Shown: positions 1-5,298 of the stretch, piece by piece
Layout of the letters: the number at the start of each line of letters is the position of its first letter
How positions within the stretch are numbered: position 1 is the first letter of the stretch
Assembly (NCBI GenBank): GCA_002338335.1
Contig: DDIC01000077.1
Coordinates: 1 to 7,180, forward strand
Direction of reading: 5' to 3'
From: Bacteroidetes bacterium UBA1860
Lineage (GTDB): Bacteria; Bacteroidota; Rhodothermia; Balneolales; Balneolaceae
Length of the DNA: 7,180 nt
Notes under the pieces: model-generated
Told to the model about the DNA's origin: nothing
Seen by the model: the letters and a program-made list of their open reading frames with translations, nothing else
Databases searched by the model: none
Translations under genes and position numbers: made by a program

Positions 1-366
1 TCTATTGTCAGGTGTTTCCCAACCGCCATTACCCACTAGGCCATTTTCTGTATCGGAACCAGCCCAAAATTTATATTCTAGAGTATCACCTGGATTCATT
101 TGGATGGTAGTCGTCCAGTAATCGCCACCCTCGTTGGTCATTTGCAGAGATGAACCATCCCACGTAATAATCGCATCAAGTTCGGTATTTGTTGGACTCG
201 TTCCACGCATTTGAATCACATGGCTTGAGTTGACTGTATCAAGAGCCGTTGCAGTATTCACTTTAAAAGTGACATCCACAGCATCCTGGGCTTGAACAGA
301 AACGGAGAATAAGAAAAGCGCTACCAAAGCTGAAGGAAGCGCTTTCATCGTAAACTGTGTTTTCAT
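1..366 (-). CDS. Exported protein with starch-binding-like (CBM20/E-set) N-terminal domain, 3' truncated
   Basis: The reading frame opens at ATG 366-364 and stays open for 122 codons to the window edge, so the C-terminus is missing. Residues 1-26 are a signal peptide: Lys at 2 and 8, hydrophobic core ALVALFLF, cleavage likely after VQA before QD. Residues 28-122 look like one beta-sandwich of the CBM20/CBM48 E-set type: VDVTFKVN first strand, VIQMRG second strand, GGDYWTTTIQM, PGDTLEYKFWAG, and GGWETPDNR at the edge. The GDYW, YKF and WE..NR positions are typical of starch/glycogen-binding modules, and similar modules occur in secreted Bacteroidota proteins that often end in a T9SS sorting domain. 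Binding to alpha-glucan is inferred; the rest of the protein could be an amylase, a multi-module adhesin or a surface protein. A second ATG at 348 would give a shorter but still valid signal peptide. Neither start has a clear Shine-Dalgarno. An in-frame TAA 48 bases upstream of ATG 366 limits any N-terminal extension. Confidence 0.82.
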   Translation of the reverse strand, partial: MKTQFTMKALPSALVALFLFSVSVQAQDAVDVTFKVNTATALDTVNSSHVIQMRGTSPTNTELDAIITWDGSSLQMTNEGGDYWTTTIQMNPGDTLEYKFWAGSDTENGLVGNGGWETPDNR

Positions 367-432
367 AGAAAAATGATTTGTTAAGATTGCAGTAAAGTTT
401 ATGTTACTAAATAATTAAGTATCTGTAAAGAC
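367..432 (-). other. AT-rich intergenic gap before the CBM-like gene
   Basis: This 66-base spacer is much longer than the 16- and 11-base spacers within the upstream three-gene unit and is markedly AT-rich. It has no GC-rich hairpin followed by a T-run, so I see no intrinsic terminator for the upstream operon. It may carry a promoter for the downstream gene (see 401-429), or the four genes may be read through as one transcript. Confidence 0.6.
401..429 (-). promoter_or_regulatory. Possible promoter for the CBM-like gene
   Basis: Read on the minus strand, TTTACA (429-424) is followed after exactly 17 bases by TAACAT (406-401). This fits the general sigma-70 pattern (5 of 6 at -35, 4 of 6 at -10, optimal spacing) and lies about 35 bases upstream of ATG 366. 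I see no good match to the Bacteroidota primary-sigma consensus (TTTG, then TAnnTTTG), which weakens the call if the host is a classical Bacteroidota. AT-rich spacers give such matches by chance. Confidence 0.28.
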
Positions 433-1467
433 TTAGAACTCCAGAAGTAAACTTAGTTTACTCACTCGTGGCAAGTAATCATATCCATGATATGCGTAGC
501 CTATTTGAAGTGAGAAAGGCATGAGATCATCAGGAGCCTGAATCGCTAGGCCAAAATTAAATGTTTGGGTGGCATCTTCTAGACCAATTGTTGGAAGCCC
601 ACCGCGTACAAACACAACTTCATTCAGAAGTGAGAGTTCACCCCCAACACTTATGCTCTGTAGATTACTGGAAGGAGCAACTCCATCTGCTGTAAGGGTT
701 AAGTTTGTAGACGGATTGCCGAACAACTCTTTTTTGGCCCATTCAAGGCCTACTCGCAAGACAAGAGGAGCAGCATATTTATCTGTAAATAAGAGTGCAT
801 CCGGGTTGTAATTACCCTCTTGCGAGTCATCGGGATCCGACCCAATAATTAAATCATTGCCAGTCATCTGAAGTTTCCCTCCAACATTCGAGACGCTTAC
901 ACCAAATGTGATGTTGGGAATAGGTGTTTTGTATAGCGTACCAACATCAAAAAGGGTTGTAGAAGCCGAACTATTCCATATTTGTTCATGAATACGCCTA
1001 ACTGTCGCCCCAAGACTCAGATTTTTGGAGAGCGACCGAGCATAACTCACGCCAAAACTCGCGGAATATGCATTGAATGTTCGACCCGTTCTTCCTTGCG
1101 CCTCTGCCGTTGTCTCTTCAAATTCTCCATAGTTCATCGCAAGGATGTGTAGCCCCCAGACGCCTTTACCCGAGGGTATAGCAGCTCCAAGAAAAGAGTG
1201 ATTCATGTCCATAAACCAGTCTGTGTGCTCCAATAGAAGCGCATTGCGATCCATGGCCATTAAACCAGCGGGATTTAACAATGTTGCGGTTGGATCATTC
1301 ACAGTGGCCGTATATGCCGACATGCTCGATGAGCGCGCTCCCAGAGGCATATTCATGAAGTCAGCTGCGGTAGTTCCAACTTTTGATAACTGAGCCTGAC
1401 TATCGGTTAGCCCAGCGAATGAAACAATCACAAATAAGAATGCAATGCGAGTGTAGTGTGTCTTCAT
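433..1467 (-). CDS. PorV/PorQ-family outer-membrane beta-barrel protein
   Basis: This 344-residue protein is complete. Residues 1-25 are a signal peptide (hydrophobic core IAFLFVIVSFAGL, cleavage likely after SQA). The mature start, LSKVGTTAADFMNMPLGAR followed by a small-residue SSSMSAY stretch and then DPTATLLNPAGL at 58-69, is the hallmark opening of PorV/PorQ-type (FadL-like) barrels. The remainder is alternating amphipathic beta-strands (for example YSASFGVSYARSL, NLSLGATVRRI, ITFGVSVSNVGG, SLQIGYAYHGY), ending in LSLLLEF with the terminal Phe typical of outer-membrane barrels. In the type IX secretion system, PorV shuttles C-terminal-domain cargo from the translocon to the attachment complex. 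Many FCB genomes carry several paralogues beside large secreted proteins, so this copy is probably a cargo-linked paralogue rather than core PorV. It starts 11 bases after the giant secreted protein, with a strong ribosome-binding site, so the two are likely co-translated. The family call is secure; exact function is inferred. Confidence 0.87.
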   Translation of the reverse strand: MKTHYTRIAFLFVIVSFAGLTDSQAQLSKVGTTAADFMNMPLGARSSSMSAYTATVNDPTATLLNPAGLMAMDRNALLLEHTDWFMDMNHSFLGAAIPSGKGVWGLHILAMNYGEFEETTAEAQGRTGRTFNAYSASFGVSYARSLSKNLSLGATVRRIHEQIWNSSASTTLFDVGTLYKTPIPNITFGVSVSNVGGKLQMTGNDLIIGSDPDDSQEGNYNPDALLFTDKYAAPLVLRVGLEWAKKELFGNPSTNLTLTADGVAPSSNLQSISVGGELSLLNEVVFVRGGLPTIGLEDATQTFNFGLAIQAPDDLMPFSLQIGYAYHGYDYLPRVSKLSLLLEF

Positions 1468-1472
1468 CTGGG

Positions 1473-1480
1473 TTCCTCTT
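1473..1480 (-). promoter_or_regulatory. Shine-Dalgarno of the PorV/PorQ-like gene, overlapping the upstream stop
   Basis: Read on the minus strand, the junction is TAAGAGGAACCCAGATG. The AAGAGGA motif shares the last two bases of the upstream TAA stop and lies about five to six bases before ATG 1467. It fixes this start and suggests that ribosomes finishing the giant protein can reinitiate here. The other starts in the window have much weaker purine-rich leaders. Confidence 0.7.
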
Positions 1481-4400
1481 ATTTAATGACTGCAAATTTA
1501 CCCGTCTTCTCCGCCCCTTCAGGTGTTGATATGTGGTAGAGATACACTCCATAGGATATTTCTAAATTATCCCTGGTGAGCATATTCCAGATATAGGTTC
1601 CTCCATACTCACTGGTGAGATTGGACTGGGTGATATCAATTTTTCGAATCAAGGTGCCCGATGCTGTGAAGATTCTGAGGGTAGATGGAGCTGGTACACC
1701 CGTAAAGTGCAATTCTCGATTTTGCTGAAAGTTTGTACTGGTCACTTGTGGCTCAAACACACTGGAAACTTTGTAGGGATTAGGAATCACAAGCACGTCA
1801 TCCAAATCACTTCGCAGTGTGTCTGAATTAATTTGTGGAAGATTGTCCTGGTCCATGATGAACTGGAATCTATTCCCATCAATAAAGGGCTTATTAGTGT
1901 ACACAGACAATGTATCCCCAGGTTTAGGATGACGAGTCAGTAATCCACCTTCGGAGAAGAAGGCGTTCATGCTAATTCTATAGGTAACGACACCTTTTTG
2001 TTCTCGATAATCCTCAATTAGATAAATCACATCAGAACATCTTCCACTAAAACCAGCAACTGCCGAAAGCTGACCAGACTCAACTTGCTCATAACTGGCC
2101 GGTGGGAAAAATGTAGGATTACAGCGCTGTTGGGGCGAAGCGGGATTATTTAAATCTTGGAACGCATACTTCACAGGCTCTTTCGTTTGCGTATCACGAA
2201 TAATAAAATTGGTCGACATGGAGGGTAACTCCCTGAAATTTCCGGGGAAAGTCTCCACAGTAGCACTTGTGGATGCGCCAAATCCGACGGCGTCCCCAAT
2301 CACCAATTCGTAATCTCTGACCACCGGCGGCCCTTGAACGACAATTTCATAATCATGAGGTGTTCCTGTTTCGGTACTAGACCATTGTGTTCTCCCATCG
2401 TCAACACCCGAACCCTCTTCGTTCGTGACTGATACCATAAAGCCATCCATTACCTTACTAAATTGACCTTCTAGATCTTCAGAACGATCAATCAATACCT
2501 TAGGGGACCCAGAACTAATTTCTCTTAGTGAGAAATTTTTGGTTCGAATCTCATCAGCTGCACCTTTGACTTCTACGAGTGTGTCCTCAAAAACGACATC
2601 ATAAACATTGTCTGGAACAACTGCAGAGGGATCAACGATTTGAACCTCAACGGTTCCCCCAGGAGACCCTGAAACTAGTTCCGCGAGTGGGTTATCTGGA
2701 GATATATACCCTGCTCGATCTCTTGATGGGCGTATTTTGACAACATTTTGGCCCAAAATCACGGTGCCATCTGGGTTAAGCGAAACTTGCACTGGAGATT
2801 CTGAAGGTGAAATACCCGCCGCCTCAAAACCTCTATCATAGGAGGTCACCGCATAATAGTAGGTTCGACCATTTATGACATCCGTGTCCTCAAAAATTCT
2901 TTTGAGACCAGAGTCATTTCCTAGGTTGAATTGCAATCCGTTGTCTGCCACTGGATGAAAACCACTAAGGCCATTTTTCTTGTCATAAATCGCTAATGGA
3001 CTGAGGTACGTACCAGACCCAAACCCATCGGTGATGGTTAAAATCTCCTCAAATGAGACATCCGTTGTTCTGTAAATCTTGTAACCCTCAAAATCGTTAC
3101 CGTCACCCGTCTGGATATTGATATAGCGGTCAAACGATTGCTCAGCTAAATCATCCCAATAAAGCGTTACTTTGCCATCACCAGCAACAGCTTGTAGAAT
3201 TGGAGGGCTTGGTGCAACGGCAAACTGGTAATCTGATTCATAGGCTCTTGTAGCATCTTCAAGCCTTAGATTCACTCGATTTCGATCTTGTTGCGGAGTG
3301 CCATTCTCTTGAGCTGCTGTGATAGCCAAGGCAAAACGTTCAGAGGTGCCTTGGAGTAAGGGAAACAACCCAGATGAAACAAAAATATCTGAATCTGTTC
3401 CTTGCTTCTCTTCAAATTCACCAGGAATTAAGTAATTAAGCCAGATATCGGCATCTTGACTTACCTGTAAAGCGCCTGCATCAAATATTCTAACCCGTGT
3501 GACACCTATTAGATCCGTCTCACTCACATCAGTTTTGTCAATATTTGGTTCACCTGGGAAGGAGGTTCCTGCACCACTTGTCGGCCTTCCATCTCCTTGT
3601 CCATTACTTAGGCGATCTGGATCCCCTTCGACGCCCACATCATCTAATCCAGCTGTCCAATCTTTGTCGTTATCGAACCCGTCTTCTCTTCCTTCATCAA
3701 TCATTGGGGCTGATGTGTGATATCCTTGGCGTGGGTTTATGGATGATCGCAGGTCGTCACTATTGGAAGATTCCAATATCTCGGCTCTTGGGACAATAAG
3801 ACCACGATCAAGAGTGTCGCCAGGCTCAAAAAAGAGATAATTGATAAATCGGACGGGTCTAGGCTCAAAGGTGCTCGTCGAGGTAATGAATGTACTTTTA
3901 AGTAAGTGATTGGGTCTATTTTCATCAATGAGTCCGTCGAAATCATTATCAAACCCGTCAATATGATTCCCAAAATCAGGGTCTTCTGGTGACAGAACGT
4001 CCTCAGTAACAGTTATAGGGCCGCTAAATTCCCATATTCGACCCTGTGACTCTATCGTTGACCCATTGTAGACATCAATAACTCTTGATTGATCTTCCAA
4101 TATCCTAACAATCTTATCCCCAGGCTGGATTACTCGCTCTTCGAAGTTAGCTTCTGTAAAGCTTGGAATTACAGAGTCAACAAGGGCATCATAGCTATAA
4201 AAACCCCCTTGAGTTGTCGTCAGGGATTGATATAAATCGACGTTTTCATCATTGTATAGCTCTGTATTAGCTTGATTGTAGTAATCGCTATCCGCATCAT
4301 TATCGATTCCGTCAATCGCGTTGCCTGGAGTTTCCAAAAACTTGAGCCCCATTTGACCAACAAGCCCGCCATCAAACACATTACCACCACTTTGTCTGTC

Positions 4401-5282
4401 TTGATCTGTGATGTATGCAATGGACCGAATATTATCAAACTCTGGAGTATCTAGTGGACCACCCCCAGCTACAAAATCTGCGATCCAAAGGCCAAAGGCC
4501 ATTCTTGGATAATCGTAGCTCGCATCATTTTTGATTTCGAAGATGTTGAAGTGTGTAGCATTTACAAGTGTTTGAGACCAAGCCAAAATGCGTGTATCCA
4601 TGATCACCCCTAAGCCTCCACGCGATGGATCTGTCGCGTCAGGTGCAAAACGAGTCCCATTGTATCGAGTATAGGTATCGTCTCCTGCTTTGTAATAGAA
4701 CTCAACGTCGGCATTGAACTGATCTCGCCCAAAAAATCCATTCCACGAATTTGGCCACCCATCTCCACCATCATTTAATTTGTCAGGCCATGTGTTAGGC
4801 CATGTATTGCCCAACGGACTTGTAGGTCCTCGATCGCTCCGAGCGATTTCGTCAGCATCGTCTCGCACATACCCCTTGATTGGATTCAGAGACCAATTTG
4901 TTCGACCGTCACGGCTCGATTTGTATGAAGCCACACTCACAATGGGAAACTCATCAGCCTCGGGAGTACTCATGTCCGGAACTTCTGTCCCAAACATTGT
5001 GCTAATAAAGTAGATATACTCTCTATTCGTATTTTTGGGGAACTCAAAAATTAACTCGCTCAAGTTGTCTGACGACCTACGACCCGCGTGGCCCGTATTA
5101 TGATAACTAGCTCGGAGTCGATTTCCATCCATGACAGAAACCTTCCTCTGATCAAAGGATGACCGTTCTTCGCTTGGTTGATAGTCTTGATTTTGTGCTG
5201 AGGCATTTAGAGGAAAAATTAGGCACAATGCGCCGACTACTATTGAAAGGGAGCCTTGGTGTAGATACTTATGTTTCATCAT
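1479..5282 (-). CDS. Giant exported protein with Asp-rich DGxDND motifs, Fn3-like domain and T9SS type A-like C-terminal domain
   Basis: This 1267-residue protein is complete. Residues 1-29 are a type I signal peptide (core SIVVGALCLIF, cleavage after ASA before QN). The N-terminal third contains a Trp/Pro/Gly block at about 159-200 (NTWPNTWPDKLN, GWPNSWNGFFGRDQFNAD), then DTRILAWSQ and a WIADF strand. These resemble conserved blocks that I recall from large uncharacterised secreted proteins of Marinimicrobia, Ignavibacteria and Rhodothermota. Three DGxDNDxD motifs lie at 324, 442 and 534; the third leads into a Gly/Asp-rich stretch ending GEPNIDKTDVSETD (about 577-590). Residues 690-836 form a fibronectin-III-like domain (KVTLYWDD, FEGYKIYRT, GRTYYYAVTSYDRGFE). 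Residues 1160-1267 are the sorting/FlgD-Ig-like domain: VIPNPYKVSS, TLRIFTASGTLIRKI, YIWNML, ISYGVYLYHI, GKFAVIK. The mature chain has only two cysteines (1054, 1082). Expected location is the cell surface or outside, exported by Sec and then T9SS. ATG 5282 is followed directly by a second ATG at 5279; either could serve. No enzymatic motif was recognised; a structural or binding role, perhaps with the adjacent receptor, is inferred. Confidence 0.85.
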   Translation of the reverse strand: MMKHKYLHQGSLSIVVGALCLIFPLNASAQNQDYQPSEERSSFDQRKVSVMDGNRLRASYHNTGHAGRRSSDNLSELIFEFPKNTNREYIYFISTMFGTEVPDMSTPEADEFPIVSVASYKSSRDGRTNWSLNPIKGYVRDDADEIARSDRGPTSPLGNTWPNTWPDKLNDGGDGWPNSWNGFFGRDQFNADVEFYYKAGDDTYTRYNGTRFAPDATDPSRGGLGVIMDTRILAWSQTLVNATHFNIFEIKNDASYDYPRMAFGLWIADFVAGGGPLDTPEFDNIRSIAYITDQDRQSGGNVFDGGLVGQMGLKFLETPGNAIDGIDNDADSDYYNQANTELYNDENVDLYQSLTTTQGGFYSYDALVDSVIPSFTEANFEERVIQPGDKIVRILEDQSRVIDVYNGSTIESQGRIWEFSGPITVTEDVLSPEDPDFGNHIDGFDNDFDGLIDENRPNHLLKSTFITSTSTFEPRPVRFINYLFFEPGDTLDRGLIVPRAEILESSNSDDLRSSINPRQGYHTSAPMIDEGREDGFDNDKDWTAGLDDVGVEGDPDRLSNGQGDGRPTSGAGTSFPGEPNIDKTDVSETDLIGVTRVRIFDAGALQVSQDADIWLNYLIPGEFEEKQGTDSDIFVSSGLFPLLQGTSERFALAITAAQENGTPQQDRNRVNLRLEDATRAYESDYQFAVAPSPPILQAVAGDGKVTLYWDDLAEQSFDRYINIQTGDGNDFEGYKIYRTTDVSFEEILTITDGFGSGTYLSPLAIYDKKNGLSGFHPVADNGLQFNLGNDSGLKRIFEDTDVINGRTYYYAVTSYDRGFEAAGISPSESPVQVSLNPDGTVILGQNVVKIRPSRDRAGYISPDNPLAELVSGSPGGTVEVQIVDPSAVVPDNVYDVVFEDTLVEVKGAADEIRTKNFSLREISSGSPKVLIDRSEDLEGQFSKVMDGFMVSVTNEEGSGVDDGRTQWSSTETGTPHDYEIVVQGPPVVRDYELVIGDAVGFGASTSATVETFPGNFRELPSMSTNFIIRDTQTKEPVKYAFQDLNNPASPQQRCNPTFFPPASYEQVESGQLSAVAGFSGRCSDVIYLIEDYREQKGVVTYRISMNAFFSEGGLLTRHPKPGDTLSVYTNKPFIDGNRFQFIMDQDNLPQINSDTLRSDLDDVLVIPNPYKVSSVFEPQVTSTNFQQNRELHFTGVPAPSTLRIFTASGTLIRKIDITQSNLTSEYGGTYIWNMLTRDNLEISYGVYLYHISTPEGAEKTGKFAVIK
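1482..1805 (-). other. T9SS type A / FlgD-Ig-like C-terminal sorting domain (within the giant protein)
   Basis: This segment covers residues 1160-1267. It opens with DDVLVIPNPYKVSS, a common start of type A sorting domains (VxPNP), runs through strands LHFTGVP, TLRIFTASGTLIRKI, TYIWNML and YGVYLYHIS, and ends GKFAVIK. In T9SS substrates such a domain directs crossing of the outer membrane and is usually removed by the sortase PorU. The FlgD-Ig-like fold is very close in sequence, so T9SS sorting is likely but not proved without the core por genes in view. Confidence 0.78.
2775..3215 (-). other. Fibronectin type III-like domain (within the giant protein)
   Basis: This segment covers residues about 690-836. 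The pattern is PSPPILQAVAGDGKVTLYWD, a long insertion with DFEGYKIYRTTD, then GRTYYYAVTSYDRGFEAAG and SPVQVSLNP. The strand B Trp, the GYKIYR strand and the YYYAVTSYD strand are classic Fn3 landmarks. The insertion of about 60 residues between the GYKIYR and YYYAVTSYD strands makes it longer than a standard Fn3 domain (about 90 residues). Such domains act as spacers or binding modules in extracellular proteins. Confidence 0.75.
3660..4313 (-). other. Three dispersed DGxDNDxD Asp-rich, probably calcium-binding motifs (within the giant protein)
   Basis: The motifs are DGIDNDADSD (residue 324, bases 4313-4284), DGFDNDFDGLID (residue 442, bases 3959-3924) and DGFDNDKD (residue 534, bases 3683-3660). 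They resemble the Asp-rich loops of thrombospondin type 3 repeats and of bacterial surface proteins that bind calcium. Here they are 118 and 92 residues apart rather than in tandem. Calcium binding is inferred from the motif alone. Confidence 0.6.
4785..4808 (-). repeat. 12-base tandem duplication encoding NTWP-NTWP
   Basis: Two adjacent 12-base copies (4785-4796 and 4797-4808) match at 11 of 12 positions and encode residues 159-166 of the giant protein as two in-frame NTWP units. The single difference is silent (AAT against AAC). This looks like a small in-frame slippage duplication inside the conserved Trp-rich block. Confidence 0.8.
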
Positions 5283-5298
5283 GTTTGTTCTTACTCTT
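5283..5298 (-). promoter_or_regulatory. Leader of the giant-protein gene with weak purine-rich ribosome-binding region
   Basis: The 16 bases between the receptor stop and ATG 5282 read AAGAGTAAGAACAAAC on the minus strand. They are purine-rich, with AAGAG and TAAGAA stretches, but have no strong GGAGG core. Weak Shine-Dalgarno use is common in Bacteroidota. The short spacer leaves no room for a promoter plus terminator, which supports co-transcription with the receptor. Confidence 0.45.

Noticed and set aside
400..418. Hairpin-like ACTTAA...TTTAGT as a terminator after the PorV/PorQ-like gene
   Set aside because: The stem is short, AT-only apart from one pair, contains a mismatch, and has no following T-run.
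569..811. Plus-strand open frame of 80 codons antisense to the PorV/PorQ-like gene
   Set aside because: It lies wholly inside a well-supported gene on the other strand, has low-complexity Ser/Arg/Thr-rich composition, and shows no recognisable motif or leader.
1205..1393. Plus-strand open frame of 62 codons near the start of the PorV/PorQ-like gene
   Set aside because: It is antisense to the conserved N-terminal signature of that family, which explains the sequence; it has no independent support.
3499..3799. Two overlapping plus-strand open frames opposite the Asp-rich part of the giant protein
   Set aside because: They arise opposite Asp/Gly codons (GAT/GAC/GGA), which rarely create stops on the other strand. 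Two frames being open at once points to composition, not coding.
3737..3973. Minus-strand 78-codon frame inside the giant gene in another frame
   Set aside because: The main frame carries clear domains through the region; the alternative frame is a shadow with no signal of its own.
4220..4454. Short open frames on both strands opposite or within the first DGxDND motif
   Set aside because: They are fully contained in the giant gene, with odd Ile/Met-rich translations and no start context.
4485..4500. Tandem 7-base CCAAAGG repeat
   Set aside because: It is only two copies, out of phase with codons, and explained by the encoded Ala-Phe-Gly-Leu-Trp; it is likely chance.
4780..5013. Plus-strand 77-codon frame opposite the Trp-rich block
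   Set aside because: Its translation begins with a repeat that simply mirrors the 12-base duplication of the real gene; there is no other evidence for it.
5220..5231. Possible lipobox around Cys20 of the giant protein
   Set aside because: The residue before the Cys is Leu, not Gly/Ala/Ser, and a better type I cleavage site (ASA before QN) follows at 29/30.
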